From Microbacterium sp. 3J1 (GTDB lineage Bacteria > Actinomycetota > Actinomycetes > Actinomycetales > Microbacteriaceae): DNA of 64,000 bases. The notes beneath the pieces were generated by a model that made no database searches, was not told where the DNA came from, and saw only the letters and a list, made by a program, of their open reading frames with translations. Position 1 is the stretch's first letter, and every line of letters starts with the position of its first letter. Location: assembly GCF_001049495.1 (NCBI RefSeq), contig NZ_CDWI01000014.1, positions 124,001-188,000 of the forward strand, given 5' to 3'. The position numbers and the translations under genes were made by a program. Shown in pieces: positions 35,090 to 45,394 of the stretch.

Positions 35090-35419
35090 TCAGATCGCGA
35101 AGCCGAGCGCGCGCATCATGTCGCGTCCGTCGTCCGTGATCTTCTCGGGGCCCCACGGCGGCATCCACACCCAGTTGATGCGGAAGCGATCGACGACGTT
35201 GTCCAGAGCCTGAGCGGTCTGGTCCTCGAGCACATCCGTCAACGGGCAGCCGGCGCTCGTGAGCGTCATGTGGATCACGAGAGCATCGTTCTCGTCATCC
35301 CACGCGAGATCGTAGATGAGGCCGAGGTCGACGACGTTGATCCCGAGCTCCGGGTCCATGACGTCCTTGAGAGCCTCGGTGACCTCGTCGTACTTCGCGT
35401 CGGTGAGGGTGGCTGTCAT
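35090..35419 (-). CDS. DUF59 / SufT-like metal-sulfur cluster assembly factor
   Basis: The 109 residues match the MIP18/PaaD/SufT family: DPELGINVVDLGLIY near residue 22 and TLTSAGCPLTDVL with the conserved C58. Such proteins help mature Fe-S proteins. It is fifth in the suf operon, 10 nt after sufC. Confidence 0.9.
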   Translation of the reverse strand: MTATLTDAKYDEVTEALKDVMDPELGINVVDLGLIYDLAWDDENDALVIHMTLTSAGCPLTDVLEDQTAQALDNVVDRFRINWVWMPPWGPEKITDDGRDMMRALGFAI

Positions 35420-35429
35420 GCGATTCAGC

Positions 35430-36200
35430 CTACGCCTCGATGGGGGCCGCGGGGTCGAGGAAACGGTCGTATCCCTCTTCCTCGAGCCGGTCGGCGAGCT
35501 CCGGGCCGCCCTCTTCCACGATCTTGCCGGCGACGACGACGTGCACGAAGTCGGGGCGGATGTAGCGGAGGATGCGTGTGTAGTGCGTGATCAGCAGCAC
35601 GCCGAGACCGGTGGACTCCTTGGCGCGGTTGACACCCTCGGAGACGATCTTCAGCGCGTCGACGTCGAGACCGGAGTCCGTCTCGTCGAGGATCGCGAAC
35701 TGCGGCTTCAGCACCTCGAGCTGGAGGATCTCGTGGCGCTTCTTCTCGCCACCGGAGAACCCCTCGTTGACGTTGCGCTGAGCGAACTTCGGGTCCATGC
35801 GGAGGTTCGCCATGGCCGCCTTGACGTCCTTGGTCCAGCCGCGGATCGCCGGCGCCTCGCCGTCGAGTGCCGTCTTGGCGGTACGGAGGAAGTTGGTGAC
35901 CGTGACGCCCGGGATCTCGACGGGGTACTGCATGGCGAGGAACAGGCCGGCGCGTGCGCGCTCGTCGACGGTCATCTCCAGGACGTCCTGGCCGTCGAAG
36001 GTGATCGAGCCGGAGGTCACGGTGTACTTGGGGTGACCGGCGATCGTGTAAGCGAGGGTCGACTTCCCCGAGCCGTTCGGGCCCATGATGGCGTGGGTCT
36101 CACCGGTGTTCATGGTGAGCGTGATTCCGTTGAGGATGGGGGTGGTCCCCGCCTCGGTCTCGACCGTCACATGCAGGTCGCGGATTTCGAGAACAGACAT
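35430..36200 (-). CDS. sufC: Fe-S cluster assembly ATPase SufC
   Basis: SufC is the ABC-type ATPase of the SufBCD scaffold. The 256 residues hold Walker A GPNGSGKST, signature FSGGEKKRHEI (the SufC form), Walker B AILDETDSGLD and H-loop ITHYTRIL. It begins directly after the Rieske gene stop, with AAGGAAG inside that gene as ribosome site. Confidence 0.97.
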   Translation of the reverse strand: MSVLEIRDLHVTVETEAGTTPILNGITLTMNTGETHAIMGPNGSGKSTLAYTIAGHPKYTVTSGSITFDGQDVLEMTVDERARAGLFLAMQYPVEIPGVTVTNFLRTAKTALDGEAPAIRGWTKDVKAAMANLRMDPKFAQRNVNEGFSGGEKKRHEILQLEVLKPQFAILDETDSGLDVDALKIVSEGVNRAKESTGLGVLLITHYTRILRYIRPDFVHVVVAGKIVEEGGPELADRLEEEGYDRFLDPAAPIEA

Positions 36201-36527
36201 TCAGACTTCCTTCGTCACAGTCGGGTCGATGAGCACGTCGTCGCCGTCGATCTCGACGACGTAGACCGGCACGGGCTCATAAGCGGGGAGATTCTGGGGC
36301 TTGCCGGTGAGCAGGGAGAACGCCGAGCCGTGCGCCCAGCATTCCACCGTGTCACCTTCGACGAAGCCCTCGGAGAGCGAGATGTCGCCGTGCGTGCAGG
36401 TGTCTCCGATGGCGTGGATGACGCCCTCGGAGTCTTTGATCACGGTGATCGGAACGCCGTTCGGCTCGACGCGGATCGGCATGTCCTGCTCGAGGTCGGC
36501 AACCCCGCACACGCGCTCCGCGCTCAT
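36201..36527 (-). CDS. Rieske [2Fe-2S] ferredoxin in suf operon
   Basis: The 108-residue soluble protein has Rieske ligands C44-x-H46 (CTHGD) and C63-x2-H66 (CWAHGS) of the non-haem oxygenase ferredoxin type. It sits between sufD and sufC, overlapping sufD as ATGA. The same insertion is seen in other Micrococcales. It may supply electrons for cluster assembly, but no reductase or oxygenase partner is nearby. Confidence 0.92.
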   Translation of the reverse strand: MSAERVCGVADLEQDMPIRVEPNGVPITVIKDSEGVIHAIGDTCTHGDISLSEGFVEGDTVECWAHGSAFSLLTGKPQNLPAYEPVPVYVVEIDGDDVLIDPTVTKEV

Positions 36528-37729
36528 GCGTTCACCTCGGCGATCTCCGTCTCGATCGCGGCGAGCAGCTCGGCCTCGAGCGCGGGGATCTGCAGACGCT
36601 GCACGATGTCGGTGAGGAATCCGAGCACGACGAGTCGACGCGCCTCCTCCTCGCTGATGCCGCGAGCCTGCAGGTAGAACAGCTGCTCGTCATCGAAACG
36701 ACCCGTCGCGCTGGCGTGGCCCGCGCCGAGGATGTCGCCGGTCTCGATCTCGAGGTTCGGGATCGAGTCGGCGCGTGCGCCTTCGGTGAGCACCAGGTTG
36801 CGGTTCGCCTCGTAGGAGTCGGTACCGGTGGCGTCGGCGCCGATGAGCACGTCGCCGATCCAGACGCTGTGCGCGCCGTCGCCCTGGAGCGCGCCCTTGT
36901 AGAGGACGTCGCCCTTGGTGTGCGGCCCCTTGTGGTGCAGGTAGACCTGGCTCTCGAGGTGCTGCCCGGCATCCGCGTACGACAGCCCGTAGAGGTAGCC
37001 CTCGGAACCTGCGCCCGCGAGCTCGACGCTCGGGTTCACGCGCACGACTCCGCCGCCGAAGCTGATCACGAAGTGCTTGAGCGTGGCGTCGGCGCCGACT
37101 CGCGCCTGGTGCGCGGCCGTGTGCACGGCCTCGTCCTGCCACTGCTGCAACGTGATGACCGTGAGCTTCGCACCGTCGCGGACGATGATCTCGACGTTCT
37201 GCGCGTACTGGGCGGCACCGGTGTGCTGGAGCACCACGGTCGCCGAGCTGTGCTCGAGGGCCTCGATCACGATGTGCGCGTCCGCGCGCTTCTCGGCGCC
37301 CTGACCGTCGATCGTGATGAAGATCGGCTCAGAGACCTCCTCCTCACGCGGGATGCGGATGTGCAGCGCCTCGGTCGCGCCCTGCCAGGCCACGGCGCCG
37401 GTGATGTCCTCGGCGAGGAACACCTCGCCACGGGGCGCCGTGCCGGCGGCGAGGAAGGCGGAGAGGTACTTCTCACCCGAGCCGAAGGCGTACGTCACTC
37501 CGTCTGCGGAACCCGCGACCTCGAAGAGAGGAGCGAGCTTGGCGACCGGGGTGTGCTTCCAGTTCACCTCGCGGCCGGAGGGCGTGCCGAAGTCGGCGGG
37601 CTCGAACGAGTGCGGGCGCTCCGAGCGGGTCTGCACCGGTACGAAACCGGCGTCCGCGACCTGGGCGGCGGGGTCGACGTGCGCGCTCGAATGCTGCGAC
37701 GCGGTCGGCGTCGTCGTCTGGGCCGTCAT
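36524..37729 (-). CDS. sufD: Fe-S cluster assembly protein SufD
   Basis: SufD pairs with SufB and SufC in the scaffold complex. The 401 residues consist of an Ala/Thr/Pro-rich N terminus, a right-handed beta-helix core and the conserved C-terminal helix region with FDDEQLFYLQARGISEEEAR. It starts 1 nt after sufB. Confidence 0.96.
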   Translation of the reverse strand: MTAQTTTPTASQHSSAHVDPAAQVADAGFVPVQTRSERPHSFEPADFGTPSGREVNWKHTPVAKLAPLFEVAGSADGVTYAFGSGEKYLSAFLAAGTAPRGEVFLAEDITGAVAWQGATEALHIRIPREEEVSEPIFITIDGQGAEKRADAHIVIEALEHSSATVVLQHTGAAQYAQNVEIIVRDGAKLTVITLQQWQDEAVHTAAHQARVGADATLKHFVISFGGGVVRVNPSVELAGAGSEGYLYGLSYADAGQHLESQVYLHHKGPHTKGDVLYKGALQGDGAHSVWIGDVLIGADATGTDSYEANRNLVLTEGARADSIPNLEIETGDILGAGHASATGRFDDEQLFYLQARGISEEEARRLVVLGFLTDIVQRLQIPALEAELLAAIETEIAEVNA

Positions 37730-37730
37730 A

Positions 37731-39149
37731 TCAGCCGACCGATCCTTCCATGCCCATCTCGATGAGCTTGTTCAGTTCCATGGCGTACTCCATCGGCAGC
37801 TCGCGAGCGATCGGCTCGATGAAGCCGCGCACGATCATCGCCATGGCCTCGTCTTCGGGCATGCCGCGCGACTGCAGGTAGAAGAGCTGCTCCTCGCTGA
37901 CCTTCGACACCGTGGCCTCGTGACCGAGCTGCACGTCATCGACACGGATGTCGATCGCGGGATATGTGTCGGACCGGGACTTCGTGTCGACGAGCAGAGC
38001 GTCGCAGCGAACGGTGTTGGCCGAGTGGTGCGCGTTCGCGTCGACGCGGACCTCGCCGCGGTAGCCGGCACGACCACCGCCGCGGGCGATCGACTTCGAG
38101 ACGATCGACGACTGCGTGTACGGCGCCATGTGAATCATCTTCGCGCCGGCGTCCTGGTGCTGACCGGGACCGGCGAAGGCCACCGAGAGCGTCTCGCCCT
38201 TCGCGTGCTCGCCCATCAGGTAGATCGACGGGTACTTCATGGTCACCTTGGAGCCGATGTTGCCGTCGACCCACTCCATCGTCGCCCCCTCGTGCGCGAC
38301 CGCACGCTTGGTGACGAGGTTGTAGACGTTGTTCGACCAGTTCTGGATCGTCGTGTAGCGCACGCGGGCGTTCTTCTTGACGATGATCTCGACGACGGCC
38401 GAGTGCAGCGAGTCCGACTTGTAGATCGGAGCCGTGCAGCCCTCGATGTAGTGGACGTAGCTGTCCTCGTCCGCGATGATCAGGGTGCGCTCGAACTGAC
38501 CCATGTTCTCGGTGTTGATGCGGAAGTACGCCTGCAGCGGGATCTCCACGTGCACGCCCTTGGGGACGTAGACGAACGATCCGCCTGACCAGACCGCGGT
38601 GTTCAGCGCCGCGAACTTGTTGTCGCCCGCCGGGATGACGGTGCCGAAGTACTCCTCGAAGAACTCGGGGTGCTCACGGAGAGCCGTGTCGGTGTCCATG
38701 AAGATGACACCCTGCTCCTCCAGGTCCTCGCGGATCTGGTGGTACACGACCTCGGACTCGTACTGGGCGGCGACGCCGGCGACGAGGCGCTGGCGCTCGG
38801 CCTCGGGGATGCCGAGGCGTTCGTACGTCTCGCGGATCTCCGCAGGCAGGTCCTCCCAGGACTGCGCCTGCTTCTCCGTCGAGCGCACGAAGTACTTGAT
38901 GTTGTCGAAGTCGATCTCGCTGAGGTCGGCGCCCCAGGTCGGCATCGGCTTGCGTCCGAACAGCTGGTATCCCTTGAGACGGGTCTTCAGCATCCATTCG
39001 GGCTCGTGCTTGAGCGCCGAGATCCCGCGGACCACCTCTTCGGAGATCCCGCGCTTGGCGATGGCTCCGGCAGCGTCCTCGTCATGCCACCCGAATTCGT
39101 ACACCCCCAGGCTTTCGAGCTCCGGGCGGTCGATCAGCACATCCGACAT
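37731..39149 (-). CDS. sufB: Fe-S cluster assembly protein SufB
   Basis: SufB is the scaffold on which clusters are built. The 472 residues include [15 protein letters not shown]-like core strands, [13 protein letters not shown] with the conserved Cys, and [17 protein letters not shown] near the C terminus. No intein is present. GAGGAGA about 8 nt upstream favours ATG 39149 over the GTG one codon earlier. It is the first gene of the operon; no sufR regulator is adjacent, and divergent ctaA lies upstream instead. Confidence 0.97.
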   Translation of the reverse strand: MSDVLIDRPELESLGVYEFGWHDEDAAGAIAKRGISEEVVRGISALKHEPEWMLKTRLKGYQLFGRKPMPTWGADLSEIDFDNIKYFVRSTEKQAQSWEDLPAEIRETYERLGIPEAERQRLVAGVAAQYESEVVYHQIREDLEEQGVIFMDTDTALREHPEFFEEYFGTVIPAGDNKFAALNTAVWSGGSFVYVPKGVHVEIPLQAYFRINTENMGQFERTLIIADEDSYVHYIEGCTAPIYKSDSLHSAVVEIIVKKNARVRYTTIQNWSNNVYNLVTKRAVAHEGATMEWVDGNIGSKVTMKYPSIYLMGEHAKGETLSVAFAGPGQHQDAGAKMIHMAPYTQSSIVSKSIARGGGRAGYRGEVRVDANAHHSANTVRCDALLVDTKSRSDTYPAIDIRVDDVQLGHEATVSKVSEEQLFYLQSRGMPEDEAMAMIVRGFIEPIARELPMEYAMELNKLIEMGMEGSVG

Positions 39150-39268
39150 CACACACTCTCCTCACAGGTCCCAAACGGTGTAATCCGCCCCGACACACCT
39201 GATCCCCGTCGAGTCTGCGGGAGCGGGTGCCGTTGGTGGGCCCTCATCACCGGCGCTTCCGTCGCGCC

Positions 39269-39274
39269 TAAACT
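39269..39274 (+). promoter_or_regulatory. Candidate -10 upstream of ctaA
   Basis: TAAACT matches TANNNT. The first ATG downstream (7 nt) opens an 18-codon ORF rather than ctaA. Confidence 0.45.
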
Positions 39275-39281
39275 GTTGACG

Positions 39282-39338
39282 ATGGTTCAGCGCTGTCAGC
39301 GCTCATCGCAACAATCCGATTCTACAGGTTCCGCCTGA
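39282..39338 (+). CDS. Possible 18-residue upstream peptide of ctaA
   Basis: An ATG 7 nt after a -10 hexamer opens a short leaderless ORF, MVQRCQRSSQQSDSTGSA, ending 43 nt before ctaA. It is rich in Ser and Gln, with one Cys. Leaderless small ORFs upstream of genes can act as attenuators in actinobacteria. It could equally be a chance ORF in the 5' leader. Confidence 0.35.
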   Translation: MVQRCQRSSQQSDSTGSA

Positions 39339-39381
39339 AGACAGGGCCGCCCGCCGTGTCCCTTGCGGTTCGGAGACACCC

Positions 39382-40491
39382 ATGCCCCAGTCCACGATCG
39401 CCTCCCCCACGAATGCACCGGCAACGTCGACGACCCATGCCGCCCTGTGGGGGCGCGCACTGCGGATCTTCGCGTGGCTGTCGTTCCTGTCGCAGACCAT
39501 CATCATCGGCACGGGCGGCGCGGTGCGTCTCACGGATTCCGGGCTCGGATGCTCGGAATGGCCGCTCTGCACTCCCGAGTCCCTCGTGCCGATCTACGCC
39601 GATCAGGGCATCCACGGGATCATCGAGTTCGGCAACCGCGTCATGACCGGCGTGGTCGGTGTCATCGCACTCGCGGTCCTCCTGCTCGTGCTCGCGCGTG
39701 TCGGCGGCAAGCGCCTCGTGTTCTCCGCTCTGCGGTTCGCCGCGGGCGGCATCGCAGCTGCCGCGGTGGTCTTCGCGATCGTCTCGGTGCTCTCGCTGCC
39801 TGCGACCCCGTTCGCCATGGGAGCGCTGCTCGTCGCCGTGATCGCCGCGATCATCCGGTCGATGCGCCTGGCACCCGAACGGCGCGATCTCGTGATCCTC
39901 GCCTGGCTGGTTCTCGCGGGTGTGGTCGCTCAGGCGCTCGTCGGCGGCATCACCGTGCTGACCGGCCTGAACCCGTTCATCGTGGGCTTCCACTACGTCT
40001 CGTCCCTGCTGCTCGTCTGCGTCACCGCCGCGTTCCTGGTGCGTCTGTACGCGACGCCGGGCCTGCGCGAGCGTGCCGTGCCGCGGTGGTTCGCGATCCT
40101 CAGCCACGTCACCGGCCTCGCCCTCGCTGTGACGATCCTCTTCGGTGTTTTGACGACGGGGTCCGGTCCGCACTCCGGTGATGCCGCTGTCGAGCGTCAG
40201 GGGTTCGACGCCACGGTGCTTGCCCACGTGCACTCGTGGCCCGGGTACATCCTCGCCGCGCTCGTCGCCGCGCTCACCATCTCGGCCTGGGTGCTCCGGC
40301 TCGAGCCCCGCAGGTGGCTGCTCGTGCTCGTGCTCGCGATCCTCGTGCAGGTCGGCGTCGGCGTGTGGCAGGCGCGCGAGGGCCTCCCCCCTCTGCTCGT
40401 CGGCATCCACATGGTGCTCGCCGCGCTGTCGGCCGCCGCCTACACGGTTGTCGTTCTGCATCTGAAGAAGCCCGTCACCAGCGAGGGCTGA
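39382..40491 (+). CDS. ctaA: Haem A synthase (COX15/CtaA)
   Basis: CtaA oxidises the C8 methyl of haem O to a formyl group, giving haem A for cytochrome aa3. The 369 residues form eight helices with a duplicated four-helix plan. GAVRLTDSGLGCSEWPLC follows helix 1, with paired cysteines, and conserved haem-ligand histidines are in GIIEFGNR-adjacent, VGFHYVSS, LAHVHSW and VGIHMVL segments. CGGAG before the ATG supports the start. Confidence 0.95.
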   Translation: MPQSTIASPTNAPATSTTHAALWGRALRIFAWLSFLSQTIIIGTGGAVRLTDSGLGCSEWPLCTPESLVPIYADQGIHGIIEFGNRVMTGVVGVIALAVLLLVLARVGGKRLVFSALRFAAGGIAAAAVVFAIVSVLSLPATPFAMGALLVAVIAAIIRSMRLAPERRDLVILAWLVLAGVVAQALVGGITVLTGLNPFIVGFHYVSSLLLVCVTAAFLVRLYATPGLRERAVPRWFAILSHVTGLALAVTILFGVLTTGSGPHSGDAAVERQGFDATVLAHVHSWPGYILAALVAALTISAWVLRLEPRRWLLVLVLAILVQVGVGVWQAREGLPPLLVGIHMVLAALSAAAYTVVVLHLKKPVTSEG

Positions 40492-40576
40492 TCTCGCGCC
40501 GGAGCCTCGACCGGGCACAGTCGATGCATAGCTGCGCCATCAGAGGCTCATCAGTTCGTCGTGCACCGTGGCTGAC

Positions 40577-41005
40577 ATGAACAAGTCACTCACTCGCAGC
40601 ATCGGCTTCTGGCTCCTCCTCGTGCTCTCGCTCGCCTCGGCGGGTGTCGGCGGATGGCTCATCGCCGGTCAGGTCGGCACTATGACGAGCACGCTGCTCG
40701 ACGGCACGGCGACGGGCATCGAGGTCTACGTCGGGCAGTCGCTGGTCGTGGTCGGCGCGGCTCTGCTGGGCGCCGGAGTCATCGGCATCCTCATCGCCGT
40801 GGCACTCACCGCGGTTCAGACCCTCGTCCCGGCATCCGCGCCGGCGGTCGTCGAGCCCATCGACTGGACCGCCGAGAGCTCAGTCGACGAGCGAACGGTC
40901 ACCGACGACACCACTCCTCGTGAGGATGTCGACCTGGAGGCGGACGACGCTCAGAAGGGCAGCAGCGGGTCGAGCGCGACCGCTACGAAGATCAGCGTCA
41001 AGTAG
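40577..41005 (+). CDS. Small two-helix membrane protein, hypothetical
   Basis: About 142 residues with two membrane helices (about 9-31 and 55-80) and an acidic, Ser/Thr-rich cytoplasmic tail. No known function; database names for similar proteins are not informative. It lies between ctaA and ctaB and overlaps the convergent ctaB end by 55 bp. GTG 40568 would add three residues; neither start has a clear ribosome site. Confidence 0.65.
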   Translation: MNKSLTRSIGFWLLLVLSLASAGVGGWLIAGQVGTMTSTLLDGTATGIEVYVGQSLVVVGAALLGAGVIGILIAVALTAVQTLVPASAPAVVEPIDWTAESSVDERTVTDDTTPREDVDLEADDAQKGSSGSSATATKISVK

Positions 41006-41892
41006 GTGATCGAGGCGTGGAAGACTCGCATCGGCCGCGCCTCGTTCCCCCGCACCGCCTGGTTGTAGAGCCGGTGCGACTCGTAGATGAACCAGCCGCC
41101 GAAGACCACGGCGGACACCGTGTAGACGAGGCCCATGTTCGCGATCGGGATCAGGAGCAGCGAGCAGGCGACGGTCGCCCAGGCGTAGAGGATGACCTGG
41201 AGCCCCACCTGTGAGGCGTTGCGGGTCACTCCGAGCATGGGCACGTCGACGTCGTCGTAGTCGTCCTTGTACTTCATCGACAGCGGCCAGTAGTGCGGCG
41301 GGGTCCAGAGGAAGATCAGGCCGAACAGGATGAACGCGGGCCAGTCGAGCGTCCCGGTGACGGCCGACCATCCGATGAGAACGGGGAAGCATCCCGCGAT
41401 GCCGCCCCAGATGATGTTCTGCTCGGTGCGGCGCTTGAGGATCATCGTGTAGATCACGACGTAGAAGAAGATGGCGGATGCCGACAGCGTCGCCGCGAGC
41501 CAGTTCGTCGTGAACCACAGCCAAACGGTCGACAGCACCGCGAGGGTCCAGGAGAAGACGAGCGCGCCGCGCGGCGTGATCTCTCCGGTCACCAGAGGAC
41601 GGTTCTCGGTGCGGTGCATGTGCGCATCGATGTCGCGATCGAGGTACATGTTGAACGCGGCTGCCGATCCGGCGCTCATCGAGCCGCCGATCACGGTCGC
41701 GAGGACGAGCCACATGTTCGGGAGTCCGCCCTCGGCCAGGAACATCACCGGCACGGTGGACACCAGGAGCAGCTCGAGTACGCGCGGCTTGGTGAGGGCG
41801 ACGTACGCCTTCACGGTACGACCGATGGACTTCTTCACAACGGTCTGATCAGACATCGTCGAGATCTCGATCGCCTCCTCCGCACGCGTCAC
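40951..41892 (-). CDS. ctaB: Haem O synthase (protohaem IX farnesyltransferase)
   Basis: CtaB adds a farnesyl group to haem B to give haem O, the substrate of CtaA. The 313 residues have eight or nine helices with the UbiA-family Asp motifs [15 protein letters not shown] and [13 protein letters not shown]. It may start at GTG 41892, which has a TAGACT -10 12 nt upstream, or ATG 41856. It is divergent from the tkt operon. Confidence 0.95.
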   Translation of the reverse strand: MTRAEEAIEISTMSDQTVVKKSIGRTVKAYVALTKPRVLELLLVSTVPVMFLAEGGLPNMWLVLATVIGGSMSAGSAAAFNMYLDRDIDAHMHRTENRPLVTGEITPRGALVFSWTLAVLSTVWLWFTTNWLAATLSASAIFFYVVIYTMILKRRTEQNIIWGGIAGCFPVLIGWSAVTGTLDWPAFILFGLIFLWTPPHYWPLSMKYKDDYDDVDVPMLGVTRNASQVGLQVILYAWATVACSLLLIPIANMGLVYTVSAVVFGGWFIYESHRLYNQAVRGNEARPMRVFHASITYLTLIFVAVALDPLLPF

Positions 41893-41904
41893 GACAGCTT
41901 TTCC

Positions 41905-41910
41905 AGTCTA
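41905..41910 (-). promoter_or_regulatory. Candidate ctaB promoter -10
   Basis: TAGACT on the minus strand lies 12 nt before the ctaB GTG; GGAAAAG between them may serve as ribosome site. Confidence 0.45.
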
Positions 41911-42079
41911 CGGCACCCGCCGGACGCCAGAGACGACGGCGACGCGCCCGGGCGTCGCGGGATCGCGTTCCACGACCGCTGGATCCGGGTCTCAGATCGC
42001 ACCGGATCCCCCTCGCACGACGGGAATTACCTGCTCGACGCGTGGTTGTAAAGGGGGGTAACGCGAGGACCCGCAGCGC

Positions 42080-42085
42080 TATGCT
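42080..42085 (+). promoter_or_regulatory. Candidate tkt-operon promoter -10
   Basis: TATGCT is a good -10 with no clear -35. It predicts a leader of roughly 95 nt before tkt. The rest of the 296-bp gap (41893-42188) shows no other element I can name. Confidence 0.5.
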
Positions 42086-42188
42086 GAAAAGACTCGCGCG
42101 CCCGGCGCTCATCACATTCCATCCGTAAAGAAGCGGACCGCGATGCTGCGTTCCGGTCGCTCTCGAACAGTTGGAGAAGGGCTTCACC

Positions 42189-44285
42189 GTGTCGGAACTG
42201 CAGTGGGATGAGATCGATCGACGCGCGGTGGACACCGCCCGTCTGCTGGCTGCGGATGCTGTGGAGAAGGTCGGCAACGGCCACCCCGGCACCGCGATGA
42301 GCCTCGCACCGGCCGCCTACCTCCTGTACCAGCGGGTGCTGCGCCACGACCCCACCGATGTCGACTGGCTGGGCCGCGACCGTTTCATCCTCTCGGTCGG
42401 GCACTCCTCTCTCACGCAGTACGTGCAGCTCTACCTCGGCGGCTTCGGCCTCGAGCTCGACGACCTCAAGGCGCTCCGCACCTGGGGCTCGCTCACCCCT
42501 GGCCACCCGGAGTACGGCCACACCAAGGGTGTCGAGATCACCACCGGCCCCCTGGGCCAGGGCCTCGCCTCCGCCGTCGGGTTCGCCTACGCCGCCCGCT
42601 ACGAGCGCGGGCTGTTCGACCCCGAGGCAGAGGCCGGCACGAGCCCGTTCGACCACTTCGTCTACGTGATCGCCGGCGACGGCGACCTCCAGGAGGGCGT
42701 CACGAGCGAGGCCTCCTCGCTCGCCGGCCACCAGGAGCTCGGCAACCTCATCGCGATCTACGACTCGAACCAGATCTCGATCGAGGACGACACGAACGTC
42801 GCCTTCACCGAAGATGTCGCGAAGCGCTACGAGGCGTACGGCTGGCAGGTCCAGGTCGTCGACTGGAAGAAGACCGGCGAGTACGTCGAAGACGTCGCCG
42901 AGCTGCACGCCGCGATCGAGGCCGCGAAGGGCGAGACGTCCAAGCCTTCTCTCATCATCCTGAAGACGATCATCGGCTGGCCGTCGCCCGGCAAGCAGAA
43001 CTCCGGCAAGATCCACGGATCGGCCCTCGGCGGCGACGAACTCGTCGCGACCAAGAAGGTCCTCGGCTTCGACCCCGAGGAGCACTTCGCGATCGCCGAC
43101 GACGTGCTCGCGCACACCCGGGGTCTGGCCGATCGCGCCGCCGAGACCCGCGCCGCCTGGCAGGAGTCGTTCGATGCCTGGGCCGAGGCGAACCCCGAGC
43201 GCAAGACGCTCCTCGACCGCCTGGAGGCAGGCGAGCTGCCGGCCGACATCACCTCGGCTCTCCCCGTCTTCGAAGGCGGCAAGGACGTCTCCACCCGTGC
43301 GGCTTCCGGTCAGGTCATCAACGCCCTCGCCGCCGAGCTCCCCGAGCTCTGGGGCGGGTCGGCCGACCTCGCCGAGTCGAACCTGACCACGATCAAGGAC
43401 TCGAAGTCGTTCATCCCCGCCGAGTGGTCGACCCACGAGTGGTCGGGCGACCCGTACGGCCGGGTCCTGCACTTCGGCATCCGCGAGCACGCGATGGGCG
43501 CGATCGTCAACGGCATCGTGCTGCACGGTCCGACTCGCGCCTTCGGCGGCACGTTCCTCATCTTCAGCGACTACATGCGCCCGCCGGTACGTCTGGCCGC
43601 GCTCATGAACGTCCCCAGCATCTTCGTCTGGACCCACGACTCCGTGGCCCTCGGCGAAGACGGCCCGACCCATCAGCCGGTCGAGCAGATCGCGACGCTC
43701 CGCGCCATCCCGAACTTCACCCTCGTGCGTCCGGCCGATGCGAACGAGACGTCGGCCGCATGGCTCGAGATCCTCCGCCGCCACGAGGGCCCCGCGGGCA
43801 TCGCTCTGACCCGTCAGAACATCCCGGTGTTCGAACGCGGCGACGGCGAGGCATCCGGCGATGTCTTCGCGTCCACCGACGGTGTGTCGAAGGGCGCGTA
43901 CGTGCTCGCCGAGGCACCGAACGGGAGCCCGGACGTCATCATCATCGCGACCGGTTCCGAGGTGCAGCTCGGCGTGAACGCACGCGCCGCGCTCGCAGAA
44001 GAAGGCATCAACGTCCGGGTCGTCTCCGCTCCGTCGTTGGAGTGGTTCGACGAGCAGGACGAGGCGTACCGCGAGTCGGTGCTCCCGAAGGCCGTCACCG
44101 CACGTGTCTCGGTCGAGGCCGGTTCCGTCCTCAGCTGGCGCGGCATCGTGGGCGACCGCGGCCGCTCGGTCGGCATCGACCACTTCGGCGCCTCCGCCGA
44201 CTACAAGACCCTGTTCGAGAAGTTCGGCATCACCACCGAGGCCGTCATCGCGGCCGCACGCGAGACCATCAAGGAGAACGCATGA
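42189..44285 (+). CDS. tkt: Transketolase
   Basis: Transketolase moves two-carbon units between sugar phosphates with thiamine diphosphate. The 698 residues include [13 protein letters not shown], the cofactor motif [13 protein letters not shown] and the Pyr-domain [17 protein letters not shown] 7 nt upstream marks GTG 42189 as the start. It leads a six-gene run for glucose-6-phosphate and pentose-phosphate metabolism and overlaps tal as ATGA. Confidence 0.97.
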   Translation: MSELQWDEIDRRAVDTARLLAADAVEKVGNGHPGTAMSLAPAAYLLYQRVLRHDPTDVDWLGRDRFILSVGHSSLTQYVQLYLGGFGLELDDLKALRTWGSLTPGHPEYGHTKGVEITTGPLGQGLASAVGFAYAARYERGLFDPEAEAGTSPFDHFVYVIAGDGDLQEGVTSEASSLAGHQELGNLIAIYDSNQISIEDDTNVAFTEDVAKRYEAYGWQVQVVDWKKTGEYVEDVAELHAAIEAAKGETSKPSLIILKTIIGWPSPGKQNSGKIHGSALGGDELVATKKVLGFDPEEHFAIADDVLAHTRGLADRAAETRAAWQESFDAWAEANPERKTLLDRLEAGELPADITSALPVFEGGKDVSTRAASGQVINALAAELPELWGGSADLAESNLTTIKDSKSFIPAEWSTHEWSGDPYGRVLHFGIREHAMGAIVNGIVLHGPTRAFGGTFLIFSDYMRPPVRLAALMNVPSIFVWTHDSVALGEDGPTHQPVEQIATLRAIPNFTLVRPADANETSAAWLEILRRHEGPAGIALTRQNIPVFERGDGEASGDVFASTDGVSKGAYVLAEAPNGSPDVIIIATGSEVQLGVNARAALAEEGINVRVVSAPSLEWFDEQDEAYRESVLPKAVTARVSVEAGSVLSWRGIVGDRGRSVGIDHFGASADYKTLFEKFGITTEAVIAAARETIKENA

Positions 44286-45394
44286 GCACCCCCACCGCAG
44301 ACCTCGCAGCAGCCGGTGTCAGCATCTGGCTCGACGACCTGTCGCGCACCCGCATCTCCTCCGGCAACCTCGCCGAGCTGATCTCGTCGCGCAACGTCGT
44401 CGGCGTCACCACCAACCCGACCATCTTCGCCAACGCGATCACCGACAAGAACGACACCTCGTACGACGCTCAGGTGACCGAGCTCGCCGCCTCCGGTGCG
44501 ACCGCTGAAGAGGCCGTCTTCGCGGCGACGACGCAGGACGTCCGCGCCGCGCTCGACGTCTTCCGTCCCGTGTGGGAGGCCTCCGACCACGTCGACGGCC
44601 GCGTCTCGATCGAGGTCTCCCCCGATCTCGCGCATGACACCGAGGGCACCGTCGCGTCGGCCAAGGAGCTGTGGGCCAAGGTCGACCGCCCGAACCTGCT
44701 CGTGAAGATCCCGGCCACCAAGGCCGGCATCCCCGCGATCACCGAGGCCATCGCCGCGGGCATCAGCGTCAACGTGACCCTGATCTTCAGCCTCGAGCGG
44801 TACGCCGATGTCATCGATGCCTACCTCACGGGCCTCGAGCGCGCGCACAGTGCCGACTTCGACCTGTCGAGCATCCACTCCGTGGCCTCGTTCTTCGTCT
44901 CTCGCGTCGACACCGAGACCGACAAGCGTCTCAGCGCCATCGGGACGGACGCCGCCGAGGCGCTCAAGAGCAAGGCGGGCCTCGCGAACGCGCGCCTCGC
45001 CTACGAGCTCTTCGAGCAGAAGTTCGCCGAGAAGCGCGCTCAGGACCTCCTCGCGCTCGGCGCCAACCTGCAGCGTCCGCTCTGGGCATCGACCGGCGTC
45101 AAGGACCCCGCTCTGCCGGACACGCTGTACGTGACTGAGCTCGTGGCTCAGGGCGTCGTCAACACCATGCCCGAGAAGACGCTCGAGGCGACCTTCGACC
45201 ACGGTGTCGTCACCGGAGACACCATCACCGGCGGCTACGACGAGGCCCGCGAGGTCTTCGCCGGTCTCGCGGAGGTCGGCGTGGACTTCACCGACGTGAC
45301 CCAGGTGCTCGAGGACGAAGGCGTCGCCAAGTTCATCGACTCGTGGCACGACCTGCTGACGCAGGTGGCCGAAGGGCTCGAGGCGCAGCGATGA
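44282..45394 (+). CDS. tal: Transaldolase
   Basis: Transaldolase transfers a dihydroxyacetone unit between sugar phosphates. The 370 residues are the longer actinobacterial type, with [13 protein letters not shown] (41-53) and the Schiff-base lysine K142 in LLVKIPAT. It overlaps tkt and pgi by 4 bp each (ATGA), so the three are translationally coupled. Confidence 0.97.
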   Translation: MSTPTADLAAAGVSIWLDDLSRTRISSGNLAELISSRNVVGVTTNPTIFANAITDKNDTSYDAQVTELAASGATAEEAVFAATTQDVRAALDVFRPVWEASDHVDGRVSIEVSPDLAHDTEGTVASAKELWAKVDRPNLLVKIPATKAGIPAITEAIAAGISVNVTLIFSLERYADVIDAYLTGLERAHSADFDLSSIHSVASFFVSRVDTETDKRLSAIGTDAAEALKSKAGLANARLAYELFEQKFAEKRAQDLLALGANLQRPLWASTGVKDPALPDTLYVTELVAQGVVNTMPEKTLEATFDHGVVTGDTITGGYDEAREVFAGLAEVGVDFTDVTQVLEDEGVAKFIDSWHDLLTQVAEGLEAQR

